A stretch of 64,000 bases of DNA, taken from the NCBI GenBank assembly GCA_965242795.1, contig OZ251505.1:1426001-1490000 (forward strand), in the 5' to 3' direction. Position 1 is the stretch's first letter. Each line of letters opens with the position of its first letter. Shown here piece after piece: positions 16,957 through 25,020 of the stretch. Source of the stretch: Bin18 sp965242795 (GTDB lineage Bacteria > Desulfobacterota > Binatia > Bin18). The notes below the pieces were generated by a model. It searched no databases, had not been told where the DNA came from, and saw nothing but the letters and a program-made list of their open reading frames with translations. Made by a program: the position numbers and the translations under genes.

Positions 16957-17787
16957 TTATGCGACACGCGGCCCACACCCCCACTTGATGCCGTTGCGCA
17001 GCAGTCGGGTGAAGGCGGGCGTTTCCCATGCGCCGCGAAACACCTGCGGCGTCGTGCCCGCCGGCTCGACACTGGCGTCGACGAAAGGCTGCATGTTGCT
17101 GGCCGGCGCGTGGCAGTGCCCCAGTGCGACGTATGCCACTTCGCCCCGCCCCCACCGACGGGCGAGGCCGAGCACGCGGGTCTTGCCGTCCGGTTGTACG
17201 GCGGTGTCCTCGTCATAGACGAAGCCGAAGCCCGGGGGCGACGGATCGGCTTCCAGTTCGGTGGTCAGCAGGATCCGGGTGTCGGCCGGGGCCTGGAGTT
17301 CGAGCAGATATAATTCGTCCATCACCTCGAACGCGGAGGGCAGGCCCCGGGTCAGAGCATGGTGCGGGTCGGCCACGTCCACCCGGAATTTCCTGATCGG
17401 CGGATGGTTGAGGAAGAACGCGCCCAGCGTCTCGTGGTGCGGCGCCTTGACCATCTTGCGCACGCGCCGGTCGCCGCCCACGGGTGCGGCTTTGCCGCCG
17501 CTCGTGCCGTGCAAGCCCAGCCAGCGCCCGCCATCTTCCAGCCACGTCCCGAGAAAGCGGTTCTGTTCCGCGTTGGGATACGGGCCGGCCACGTAGGTCA
17601 GCAGCAATGCGCAGCCGGGCAGCCACGTTTCGACGTCGGCAAAGTCGTTGCTCGTCGTGGCGGTGACGCCGGGCGTCTCGGACAAGATCTGGAGGATGTG
17701 GAGGCGTGCATAATCCATGTCGTGTCCGGCCGACGAGCCGCCGGGAAATCCGCCGGTCACCAAGTGGACGCGGGTCGGGTCGGTCAT
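16957..17787 (-). CDS. ThuA-like domain protein
   Basis: A 276-residue protein with the ThuA (trehalose-utilisation-like, glutamine-amidotransferase-related) fold. Visible features are the opening VHLVTGGFPGG strand-loop, GRWLGLHGTSGGK, HHETLGAFFLNHPP, and the tail motif RRWGRGEVAYVALGH followed by TPAFTRLLRNGIKWG, which is the usual C-terminus of the family. No signal peptide is present. ThuA-like proteins are often found with sugar or aromatic catabolism, but the reaction is not established. It is divergent from the decarboxylase gene at 17948, leaving a 160-bp shared promoter region. Confidence 0.85.
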   Translation of the reverse strand: MTDPTRVHLVTGGFPGGSSAGHDMDYARLHILQILSETPGVTATTSNDFADVETWLPGCALLLTYVAGPYPNAEQNRFLGTWLEDGGRWLGLHGTSGGKAAPVGGDRRVRKMVKAPHHETLGAFFLNHPPIRKFRVDVADPHHALTRGLPSAFEVMDELYLLELQAPADTRILLTTELEADPSPPGFGFVYDEDTAVQPDGKTRVLGLARRWGRGEVAYVALGHCHAPASNMQPFVDASVEPAGTTPQVFRGAWETPAFTRLLRNGIKWGCGPRVA

Positions 17788-17947
17788 GGCGTTGTCTCCT
17801 TATTTGCCGTTCGTTGGGGATACGGTGGGCTGACGCTCTTTCGGGAGTCGGGAGAACCCATACTATTCGCCGTCACCTTTTGACGCTACACCTTGTCCAC
17901 TCTCCACACGGCCCGGACGACACCGGGCGTTCGACGGGAGGCATATG

Positions 17948-19225
17948 ATGGATCGGACCATCGAAGAAACGCGATTTCTCACCCATGCCGAGGTGCGCCG
18001 CCTAGCGGAACGGTTCGGCACGCCCGTGTACGTGTACGACGAGACACGGCTGACCGAGGCGGCGCAGCGCGTGTTGCGATTTCCCAACGCGTTCGGCCTG
18101 ACGGCGCGCTATGCCATGAAGGCGCTGCCGAACGGCCACGTGCTCCGCCTGTTCGACCGGCTTGGCCTGCACTTCGACGCCAGCTCGGGCTTCGAGGTCG
18201 AACGCGCCCTCAAAGCGGGTATTGCTGCAGACAAGATCGCGCTGACCGCGCAGGAACTGCCAGCGAATTTCTCCGAACTCCATGCCGCGGGGATGCGGTT
18301 CAACGCCTGCTCGCTGGAACAGATGCGCGTATTCGCCGCGCGCTTTCCGGGCCGGGCGCTGGGCGTCCGCTTCAATCCCGGCCTGGGTTCGGGTGGCACC
18401 AAGCGCACCAACGTCGGCGGGCCCGCGGCCAGCTTCGGCATCTGGCATGAGGAGCGGGCCGCGGTCCAGGAAATCGCCGCGGCACACGACCTGACGGTCG
18501 AGCGGATTCATACGCATATCGGGTCGGGCTCGGACCCCGCCGTCTGGCAGAAAGTCGCCGGCATGAGTCTTCGGCTACTCGAGCGTTTCCCGGACGCGCA
18601 CACCCTCAACCTCGGCGGGGGCTACAAGGTCGGGCGGATGCGCGATGAGGCTTCGACCGACTTGCAGGACGTCGGCCGGCCGGTCGCGGAAGCCTTCGTG
18701 GCGTTCGGCGAGGCGACCGGAAGGCGGATTCGGCTGGAGGTCGAGCCGGGCACCTATCTGGTCGCCAACGCGGGCTGCGTGATTGCGACCGTGCACGACC
18801 GGACGAATACGGGCGCGGACGGCTATCGGTTTCTCAAGATCGACAGCGGCATGACCGAGGTGCTGCGCCCGAGCATGTACGGAGGGCAGCATCCGCTGGT
18901 CGGCGTGCCGGCCGATGGCGGGCGAGCGCCCGGCCCGATCATCGACGCTATCGTGGCCGGTCACTGCTGCGAGTCCGGCGACATTCTGACGCCGGCCGCG
19001 GGCGATCCCGAGGCGCTGGCCCCGCGATCGCTGCGCGACGTTCGGGTCGGCGACTATCTGGTGATCGAGGGCGCCGGCGCCTATTGCGCGAGCATGAGCG
19101 CCAAGCACTACAACTCGTTTCCCGAGGCGCCCGAGGTGCTGTATCGCGGTCCGGACCGCGAGCCGCTGCTCATCCGCAAGCGGCAGACCCTGGACCAGAT
19201 CATCGAGAACGAGACGCCGGCCTAA
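17948..19225 (+). CDS. Diaminopimelate decarboxylase-like PLP enzyme (fold type III)
   Basis: A 425-residue PLP-dependent decarboxylase of the alanine-racemase-fold group. The PLP lysine lies in ARYAMKALPN, the glycine-rich phosphate site in HTHIGSGSDP and NLGGGYKVG, and the substrate-side motifs are EPGTYLVA and CCESGD. ATG at 17948 is 6 nt after GGGAGG; an ATG at 17945 is too close. DapDC is the best family guess and would make lysine from meso-diaminopimelate, but carboxynorspermidine- or ornithine-type decarboxylases share these motifs. No other lysine gene lies nearby. Confidence 0.85.
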   Translation: MDRTIEETRFLTHAEVRRLAERFGTPVYVYDETRLTEAAQRVLRFPNAFGLTARYAMKALPNGHVLRLFDRLGLHFDASSGFEVERALKAGIAADKIALTAQELPANFSELHAAGMRFNACSLEQMRVFAARFPGRALGVRFNPGLGSGGTKRTNVGGPAASFGIWHEERAAVQEIAAAHDLTVERIHTHIGSGSDPAVWQKVAGMSLRLLERFPDAHTLNLGGGYKVGRMRDEASTDLQDVGRPVAEAFVAFGEATGRRIRLEVEPGTYLVANAGCVIATVHDRTNTGADGYRFLKIDSGMTEVLRPSMYGGQHPLVGVPADGGRAPGPIIDAIVAGHCCESGDILTPAAGDPEALAPRSLRDVRVGDYLVIEGAGAYCASMSAKHYNSFPEAPEVLYRGPDREPLLIRKRQTLDQIIENETPA

Positions 19226-19263
19226 AGCATCCGTTCACGCTTTCTTCTCGACGCCCTTCACCC

Positions 19264-19317
19264 CTTCGACAAGCTCAGGGACCAGCCTGTTGAGCTCGGT
19301 CCCTAAGCTTGTCGAAG
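19264..19317. repeat. 20-bp inverted repeat of the TTCGACAAGCTCAGGGAC family
   Basis: CTTCGACAAGCTCAGGGACC at 19264-19283 pairs with 19298-19317 at 19 of 20 positions around a 14-nt loop. It is the best-preserved copy of a dispersed element seen at about ten intergenic sites. It lies downstream of the decarboxylase gene and could act as a transcription terminator hairpin. Confidence 0.8.
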
Positions 19318-19385
19318 GATGTCGAAACGGGTCCGGGTCGTCTTGCATGAATTTCCTATGAGATGCGGTCGGACGCGGATTGCAC

Positions 19386-20147
19386 TCACCGTTTGGCCGG
19401 GAGGGGGCGCAGCCAGTAGGGGTCGAGGAACTCGTGCCGGATGAAGTCGGCGTCGCCGCTCAGCGCGTCGCCGTGGTCCACGCTTGTCCAGTAGGCGTAC
19501 AGCCGGTCGTGCAGGGACTGGTCGTCGATGCGGAAGTCGCCGGCCCGTTCGCGCGCTTCGAGCCACACCCGCATGGCGTCGAACGCCTCCAGGCCGGCGT
19601 CCTGCCACAAGACCCGGCCGCGGCCGTAGGTCGTGTAGATATGATGCTGGAGTTTCCAGTTCGTCACCATCCAACGCGCGAACTTTCGGCCGGGCGGGGT
19701 CAGCCGGGCGTCGAGGCGATGGCGTTCGGCGCGGAGCTTGCGTTCCTCGTCGGGCGACACGTCCGGCGCAGCCAGCAACTCGTCGAGCTTTTGCCGCCGG
19801 GCGCGCAGCAGCGGCGTCAGTTCTTTCAGCCGGTCGCGGTGCCAGCCGTCGAAATGTGCCGCAGCGATCGCGACTTCATGCGCGGATGCGGTCAAGTCGC
19901 CCCTGCGCTCGGCGCGGTAACGCTGCATGACCGGATGGCTGAACAGATCGTGCAGTTCCAGGGTCAGCGCGTCGCCCTGTGCGTCCGAAAGTTGGTCCCG
20001 ATACACGGGGACGCCTAGAACCTCGCCGATGCGTTCACGTCCGGTTTCCTGGGTGGATGCTGCGAATGGACATAAGAGCAGCATGGCCATCGCTAGTCCG
20101 GCGGCGATGTATGATGTCCGCGGGAGGAAGGGTCGTATTCCGTTCAT
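19386..20147 (-). CDS. Exported protein of unknown function
   Basis: A 253-residue protein starting at ATG 20147, which opens a signal peptide (hydrophobic stretch SYIAAGLAMAMLLLCPFAAS, cleavage near STQ). The mature region begins ERIGEVLGVPVYRDQL, reminiscent of the start of periplasmic SurA/PpiC-type chaperones, and continues as charged helices (RAERRGDLTASAHEVAI; LLRARRQKLDELLAA). The C-terminal part contains RVLWQDAGLEAFDAM and ends DPYWLRPLPAKR. No rotamase domain is visible. It is probably periplasmic. It sits alone between repeat-filled gaps. Confidence 0.65.
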   Translation of the reverse strand: MNGIRPFLPRTSYIAAGLAMAMLLLCPFAASTQETGRERIGEVLGVPVYRDQLSDAQGDALTLELHDLFSHPVMQRYRAERRGDLTASAHEVAIAAAHFDGWHRDRLKELTPLLRARRQKLDELLAAPDVSPDEERKLRAERHRLDARLTPPGRKFARWMVTNWKLQHHIYTTYGRGRVLWQDAGLEAFDAMRVWLEARERAGDFRIDDQSLHDRLYAYWTSVDHGDALSGDADFIRHEFLDPYWLRPLPAKR

Positions 20148-20517
20148 GGTTTTTGTTCTGCTTTCGCAACGTCCAGATCGTGTGGGGCGGAAGCCTACCA
20201 CGCCCGAAATGCTCGGCGAAGAGCGTCCGTCGGAGTGAAGTAGAGGCGGCCGGCCTGTAGCCTCTACTGGAGAACCCTCTCCCGGTAGCCTCTGAGCTTT
20301 TCAAAGGGCGGTAGGTGCGAGGGCCGAGGTGACGTCGGGGTTCGTTTCGACAAGCTCAACGAACTTAGGGATAGGAAGGTTCCTGAGCCTTTCGAAGGGG
20401 CGAATCATGTCGGATGTTGCTTGCATTCGGCGCCCGAACTTTGTACCGGGTACGCAAATCTCGACCTGTCGGTCATCGTTTCGAGAGGAATAGGCGAGGA
20501 CAAAAGGAGGGTGTCGT
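20148..20517. repeat. Intergenic region with degenerate palindromes
   Basis: A 370-bp gap between divergent genes. Copies of the TTCGACAAGCTCAA element (20345-20358) and its partner CCTGAGCCTTTCGAAGG (20382-20398) are present, plus a partial CTCTCCCGG motif near 20277. The AAGGAGG at 20504-20510 is the ribosome site of the next gene. No further gene is seen. Confidence 0.55.
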
Positions 20518-21108
20518 ATGGCACACGTCAGTTCGCTTCCGTTCGACAGTATCGCCCCGGACGTGCAGAACATCATGCAGACGTACGACAAGGAGTACGG
20601 CGGCTCCGATTTCGTCAAGGTCTTCGCCCACGCGCCGGAAACCTTCCAGGCATTCTGCGATTATTACTTTCCGCTGATTTTCGAGACGCGCCGCAGCGTG
20701 GACGTGAAGCTGACCGAGATGGTGCGGCTCAAGGTGGCCCAGAACAACGACTGCGCGCTTTGAATCAACGGGCGCGTTGCTTTGGCAAAGCAACAAGGAT
20801 TGACCGAGGAACAGATCGCCGAGCTGGCCGAGTATCGGGACAGCTCGCTGCTCACCCCGCGCGAGAAGGCCGCGGTCCGCTACGCCGACGTGCTGTCCGG
20901 CGAGCACACCCGCGCGACTGCGGACCTGTTCGACGAATTGCGCGCACATTTCAGCGAGGCCGAAATCATCGACCTCGGATTCCGCATTTCCGCGTTCGTC
21001 GGCTACGGCCGCTTCATTCGCGTGCTGGGACTCGAACGCGGCGGCGTCTGTCCGCTGTCGGACGGGCACCTGGAACCGGCGAACAACGGGGTGGCGGCGT
21101 CCGCCTGA
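20518..21108 (+). CDS. AhpD/carboxymuconolactone decarboxylase-like selenoprotein (CxxU)
   Basis: Read with TGA 20761-20763 as selenocysteine, this is one 196-residue protein. The frame upstream (81 codons from ATG 20518, after AAGGAGG) and downstream is the same, and the joined protein is a normal AhpD/CMD fold: LKVAQNNDCAL-U-INGRVALAKQQ and GLTEEQIAELAEY. The family has a redox CxxC at this place; here Cys79 and Sec82 form CxxU. AhpD-type proteins act as thiol oxidoreductases or peroxidase partners. A perfect hairpin with a GG-containing loop starts 12 nt after the TGA, where a bacterial SECIS belongs. The alternative, a simple nonsense mutation, would not explain the hairpin or the position of the stop. 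No selA, selB or selC lies in this window. Confidence 0.85.
20776..20794 (+). promoter_or_regulatory. Bacterial SECIS-like hairpin for selenocysteine insertion
   Basis: GTTGCTTT at 20776-20783 and AAAGCAAC at 20787-20794 pair perfectly over 8 bp with apical GGC. The loop lies 20 nt after the TGA, within the 16-37 nt window reported for bacterial SECIS elements, and it carries adjacent G residues as expected for SelB contact. The element lies in coding sequence, so its symmetry is unlikely to be chance. Confidence 0.8.
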
Positions 21109-21263
21109 TTCCGTTCGCCGGTCCGACGTTCCGCCCCGCGGGAGCGGCCTGTTCCCGCAGGGCGCCGACCTTCGGCATATTCCGAACCGCGCGTTCGGCC
21201 AACGCCGCGTTCAAGCACGCTATCTCAGGAATGGATCCGGGCTGACGGCACGCCAGCCAGAGT

Positions 21264-21758
21264 TCACCGGCGGCCGGGGGGCTTGGCGAGGCCGTCCACG
21301 ACCTCGGCACCGAGTTTCGTGAACACCGCGGGCGCAATGCCGATCTTGAGGCTGCGGCCCCCGCCGCCCAGAATCACGGTCTCGGCCTGCATGACCCTGG
21401 CATCGACGTACAGCGGCACGTCCGCGGGCAGGGCGAACGGCGTGACGCCACCGACTTCCATGCCGGTCAACGCACGCATCTCCTCGGCCGTGGCGAACGA
21501 CGCCCGCGACACGCCCATCAGCTTGCGCACGCGCTTGTTCACGTCGAGTTGGGTCGTGGCCAGAATGACGCACGCCACGAACCGTTTGGGTTCTCGCTTG
21601 GACGCGACGATGAGGGTGTTCCCGGCGATGTCCAGGGGGTAGCGGTACTTCTCGCAGAACACGGCCGTATCGGCGTCGGCCGGGTCGATCGCCATCTTCG
21701 CGTACGGCAATCCGAGTTTGTCGATTGCCTCGATCACCCGTTGTTCCGCTTCGGTCAT
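21264..21758 (-). CDS. YbaK/EbsC-type aminoacyl-tRNA deacylase
   Basis: A 164-residue single-domain protein of the YbaK/ProX editing family, which hydrolyses mischarged aminoacyl-tRNA (often Cys-tRNA-Pro or Ala-tRNA-Pro). Features are NTLIVASKREPKRFVACVI, LDVNKRVRKLMG with the lysine of the family, and GVTPFALPADVPLYVDARV, where the GVTPF loop forms the active site. The C-terminus GGGGRSLKIGIAPAVF is typical. It stands alone between the selenoprotein and a membrane methyltransferase. Substrate specificity cannot be read from the sequence. Confidence 0.88.
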   Translation of the reverse strand: MTEAEQRVIEAIDKLGLPYAKMAIDPADADTAVFCEKYRYPLDIAGNTLIVASKREPKRFVACVILATTQLDVNKRVRKLMGVSRASFATAEEMRALTGMEVGGVTPFALPADVPLYVDARVMQAETVILGGGGRSLKIGIAPAVFTKLGAEVVDGLAKPPGRR

Positions 21759-21789
21759 ATTTCGACAACCCGCGGGCCACGCCCGTAAG

Positions 21790-22398
21790 TTACGGCCGTT
21801 TCCGCCTACAGCTTGGCAGAAACCGCGGGACCCGCTGTTGATATTTCACATATTCGTCGCCAAAGCGAGCGACCAATTCCCGTTCTTCCATGCGCGTAAT
21901 GCCGTACAGCAACCCGAGACACGCCGGATACGACAGGTACAACGCCAGATAATTCGAGAAGAATGCCGCGGCGCAGACTCCGAGCAGCATCGCGGCATAG
22001 CGGGGATGCCGCACGCGCGCGTACACGCCTCGGTCCAGCAACGGTTGGGCAGACGGCGTGCCGGACAGTTCAGGCACGCCGATCATGGTGCGGAAGGTGA
22101 GATGTCGGCGGCAGCCCGCCTCGACGAAGCCGGCCGCGGCGAAGCAAGCCAATGCCGGCGCGAACAGCCACGGTTGCGTACCGAATTCCACGGCCAGCAG
22201 AGTCTCACGAAAAAAGAGGATGGCGAGGATCACGCCGCCCATATACGCGCCCAAGATTGTGTAGGAATCGCCGAGTCCGAGCCGACGCCAGCACCCGACC
22301 AGGGCGTGCGCCGGCACCCAGAACGACAGGCCCGGAACGGCGGTCGCCAGCGTCAACAGCGCCACGACGTACCGGGCCGTATCCCAAGTAGGATCCAT
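21790..22398 (-). CDS. Isoprenylcysteine carboxyl methyltransferase-like integral membrane protein
   Basis: A 202-residue protein with about five hydrophobic helices. The C-terminal third carries the signature of the ICMT/PEMT membrane methyltransferase group: GVYARVRHPRYAAMLLG, then EERELVARFGDEYVKYQQRVPRFLP, where the RHP and EE motifs bind SAM. ATG at 22398 (MDPTWD) is preferred; an in-frame GTG at 22443 is possible. In bacteria such proteins methylate small lipophilic or unknown targets. It ends 32 bp from the start of the deacylase gene on the same strand, so the two may be co-transcribed. Confidence 0.8.
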   Translation of the reverse strand: MDPTWDTARYVVALLTLATAVPGLSFWVPAHALVGCWRRLGLGDSYTILGAYMGGVILAILFFRETLLAVEFGTQPWLFAPALACFAAAGFVEAGCRRHLTFRTMIGVPELSGTPSAQPLLDRGVYARVRHPRYAAMLLGVCAAAFFSNYLALYLSYPACLGLLYGITRMEERELVARFGDEYVKYQQRVPRFLPSCRRKRP

Positions 22399-22529
22399 TG
22401 CCGAGCCTGACGGCGTTCCGACAGCGGCCCCGAGTATCGTCACCGTGCAAAGTGCAGAAGGCCGCGCTCAGGCGACCATGTCGAGACCGGCCTGGGCGCA
22501 TTCGATGCCTTGCGCCACTCGGTCCTCGG

Positions 22530-23036
22530 TCAACCGGTAGTGTAGGACACACCGATTTTCGGCTGCCGGCGGAGCGTTTGCAGCACGACGCAATAGCGTT
22601 CGGTCAGGCGAATGAGGGTCGCCAGTTGTTCTTCTCCGGCATCCGTGTCCAACTCGAATTGTAGCCGGACATCCCGAAACCCGACCGGAACCTCTTTGGC
22701 GACGCCGAGCGTGCCGCGAAAATCCAAATCCCCTTCGGCGCACACCTTGCCGTCTCGAAGCTCTACTCCGATCGCGGTCGAAACGGCTTGCAGCGTCACG
22801 CCGGCGCACGCCACCAGCGCTTCGAGCAGCATGTCTCCTGAGCAGGCCGCCAACCCGTCGCCGCCCGTGGCCGGGTGCAGCCCCGCTTCCACCAGCGCCT
22901 TGCCGGTTTCGACACGGCACGTCAGGCCGTCGCCGATGCGCCCTTCCGCGGTCAGAGTCACGACCGCCTTTTCCGGCGATTCGGTGTACGCCTCCTTCAG
23001 CGGCGCCTGGATCGCGCGAAGTTCCTCTGCCTTCAT
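22530..23036 (-). CDS. OsmC family protein
   Basis: A 168-residue OsmC/Ohr-type protein, a thiol-dependent hydroperoxide-handling fold. ATG at 23036 follows a strong GAGGAGGAGA. The first catalytic-type Cys lies in LVACAGVTLQAV and the second in TERYCVVLQTL, the usual two positions, with GGDGLAACSGDMLLEAL preceding. The N-terminal beta region (TLTAEGRIGDGLTCRV) is normal. It would be cytoplasmic. The 90 bp downstream keep a short open stretch on the same strand (RVAQGIECAQAGLDM) that looks like the worn end of another gene. Confidence 0.85.
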   Translation of the reverse strand: MKAEELRAIQAPLKEAYTESPEKAVVTLTAEGRIGDGLTCRVETGKALVEAGLHPATGGDGLAACSGDMLLEALVACAGVTLQAVSTAIGVELRDGKVCAEGDLDFRGTLGVAKEVPVGFRDVRLQFELDTDAGEEQLATLIRLTERYCVVLQTLRRQPKIGVSYTTG

Positions 23037-23391
23037 CGTCTGTCTCCTCCTCGGTCTGCTGAGCCTTCCAATCAATCAACCCCGTAGATAGCCCGGCCTC
23101 CCGCCAGCATCAACGGAAAGTCGGAAACCGAGACGAATCGACCATTCTTCCTCCATGTCGTAGTCCCTGAAGGAAGCCCGGGCGGGTCATGGAGAACTTC
23201 CAATCCCTACACCACCACGTCTTCCTCAGTTCCCTCCCCCCTTGAGGGGGAGGGCTAGGGAGGGGGGTCCGCGGGGAATCGCAAATCGCTGCCCCTGTTA
23301 CGCCAAGTCAGAGAAATGCTCATCTGGCACCTGCGCAGGAAAATTGATACCGCTCTCCCGATTCTTCAATCGACCCATCAAAGGAGGGTGC
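23037..23391. repeat. Intergenic region with a CCCTCCCCCC palindrome
   Basis: A 355-bp divergent gap. A CCCTCCCCCCTTGAGGGGGA palindrome with a following GGGAGGGGGG lies at 23232-23267. AAGGAGGG at 23381-23388 is the ribosome site for the amidohydrolase. I see no gene here. Confidence 0.55.
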
Positions 23392-24549
23392 ATGGCCTAC
23401 GCGAGCGGACGTACCTTTTTCGACGCTGACAGCCACATCATGGAACTGCCGGATTTTCTGACCGCCCACGCCGACCGGGACGTGGCCGACAAGCTCCCGC
23501 CCTTCCGCTTCGAGGCCGCGGGCGCCCTCGCCCAACACGTCCAGACCTATGCCGACGCCGGCCGCCCGGCCGCGGAAACGCAGCACCTCCGCGACTTGGG
23601 CGACGCCCTGATCCACGGACCCAAGGGCTACGCCGCGCTGGGCGCGTTCGACGGCGCGGAGCGCGGCGACGCGCTCGACCGGCTGGGGTTCGCCAAGCAA
23701 CTCGTATTCTCCTCGCTGTGCACGGATCTGTTGTTCGGCGAGCAGGTCCCCGCGGACGTCGCGTACGGCGGCTCGCGCGCACACAACCGCGCCATGGCCG
23801 CCTTCTGCGCCGACGACCGGCTGGTCGGCGTGGGGCTGCTGCCCATCGATGACGTGGAACGGTCGCTGGCCGAACTCGACTATGCGGCAAGCCTCGGACT
23901 CGGCGCCCTGTGGATTCCGCACCGCTTGGCGAACGGCCACTCCCCCGGCCACACCGAACTCGATCCCTTGTGGCAGCGGTTCGTCGAACATCGCATCCCG
24001 TTTCTGCTGCACGTCGGCGGGGCGCCGCTCAAGGTCGCGCCGGGCTGGCTCGACAACGGCCATCCGATCCCCGACGACTGGCTGGGCGGCGGCGAGAACA
24101 TCCGCAGCAAGGACATGCTGGGGCTGCACCATCTGCCTGAGCAGTTCCTGTCCGCGCTGGTCCTGGACGGCGTGCTCGAACGCTTCCCCGATCTACGCGG
24201 CGGCGTCATCGAACTCGGCGCGGGCTGGGTGCCGGCCATGCTGGCGCGCCTCGACTTGGTGGCCGGCATCTGGAGCCGCAGCGAGCCGCTCCTCAAGAAC
24301 CTGCACCGCCCGCCGAGCCGGCAGATCATCGACCAGATTCGCTTCACCCCGTACGTCTTCGAGGATGTGGGCGCCCTCATCACGGCGTCCGACCCGCGGC
24401 TGTACATGTTTTCGAGCGACTATCCGCACCCCGAGGGCGGACGCGACCCGCTCGGCCGGTTCAGCCGCTCGCTGCAGGGCCATGACGTCGCGACGCTCGA
24501 CCGCTTCTACGCGCAGAACTTCGCCGACCTGCTGGGCATGGCCGCCTAA
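23392..24549 (+). CDS. Amidohydrolase 2 (ACMSD-like) family protein
   Basis: A 385-residue TIM-barrel metal-dependent hydrolase or decarboxylase. The N-terminal metal site appears as FFDADSHIMELPD, a mid-barrel histidine as FLLHVGG and the C-terminal aspartate strand as FSSDYPHPEGG. These match the amidohydrolase_2 group that includes aminocarboxymuconate-semialdehyde decarboxylase and related ring-cleavage enzymes. ATG at 23392 is fixed by the strong AAGGAGGG; an in-frame region upstream is not needed. Substrate unknown. A second member of the family lies at 31969-33129. Confidence 0.88.
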   Translation: MAYASGRTFFDADSHIMELPDFLTAHADRDVADKLPPFRFEAAGALAQHVQTYADAGRPAAETQHLRDLGDALIHGPKGYAALGAFDGAERGDALDRLGFAKQLVFSSLCTDLLFGEQVPADVAYGGSRAHNRAMAAFCADDRLVGVGLLPIDDVERSLAELDYAASLGLGALWIPHRLANGHSPGHTELDPLWQRFVEHRIPFLLHVGGAPLKVAPGWLDNGHPIPDDWLGGGENIRSKDMLGLHHLPEQFLSALVLDGVLERFPDLRGGVIELGAGWVPAMLARLDLVAGIWSRSEPLLKNLHRPPSRQIIDQIRFTPYVFEDVGALITASDPRLYMFSSDYPHPEGGRDPLGRFSRSLQGHDVATLDRFYAQNFADLLGMAA

Positions 24550-24590
24550 ACCGGAAACGCATGGGGACGAGCCGGAGCGAGCGGATCCGC

Positions 24591-24839
24591 TCACCCCATG
24601 CCGGCCTTACTTTCCAACTCGGGAACGTGTTCCGCCTCGTACCGTTCGATCAGCACGCCGAGGACCTCCATCAGCGAGGCCAGCGGATGCGATTCGTCTT
24701 CGCCGACTTCATCGATGAGACCGTCGAGCAGCGCCACGAGACGGTCATGCTCGGCACCTGTCCGAGGCACGAAGAGACAGTTCGCCATGTCGGGCCAATG
24801 CGACACCGCCGTCGAAACGTCCGGGTTCGGCATATTCAT
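24591..24839 (-). CDS. HigA-like antitoxin, short form without the usual HTH
   Basis: An 82-residue protein containing HDRLVALLDGLIDEVGEDE and SHPLASLMEVLGVLIERYE, the N-terminal helical region typical of HigA antitoxins of HigB-HigA pairs. The helix-turn-helix that normally follows is missing; the protein ends ESKAGMG. Its ATG overlaps the TGA of the toxin remnant upstream (ATGA), the classic toxin-first order of higBA. Because the toxin has lost its N-terminus, this antitoxin is probably also a truncated survivor. Confidence 0.6.
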   Translation of the reverse strand: MNMPNPDVSTAVSHWPDMANCLFVPRTGAEHDRLVALLDGLIDEVGEDESHPLASLMEVLGVLIERYEAEHVPELESKAGMG

Positions 24840-25018
24840 CTCCGATACTTCCGTTTCCCTTCGTCGTATTCGTCATGGGTGAGTATGGAACGAATGTACA
24901 CACATCGACGATTGTAATGGACGGCCGCAACCAGACGGACCCGGTTTCCTCCGATGTTGAAGACCCTCAGTTTGCCGACCTGATCGGTATCACCAAGTAA
25001 CGTTTTGGTACTGAGCTC
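24836..25018 (-). pseudogene. C-terminal remnant of HigB toxin
   Basis: About 58 codons without a start read TDQVGKLRVFNIGGNRVR, LVAAVHYNRRCVYIRSILTH and DEYDEGKRKYRR, then stop. This is the second half of the HigB mRNA endonuclease, including the FNIGGN strand and the THDEY end. The N-terminal half is replaced by the 3' end of the large helicase gene, whose stop lies at 25021. The fragment is in its native position upstream of the antitoxin. It marks one edge of an insertion or replacement. Confidence 0.75.
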
Positions 25019-25020
25019 TC

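Noticed and set aside
20761..20763. Reading the AhpD-like gene as a pseudogene with a nonsense codon
   Set aside because: The stop falls exactly on the second redox Cys position and is followed by a SECIS-like hairpin at the right distance, which a random nonsense mutation would not produce.
22454..22529. Short open stretch downstream of the OsmC gene resembling the end of another protein
   Set aside because: About 25 residues only, with no start and no family I can name.
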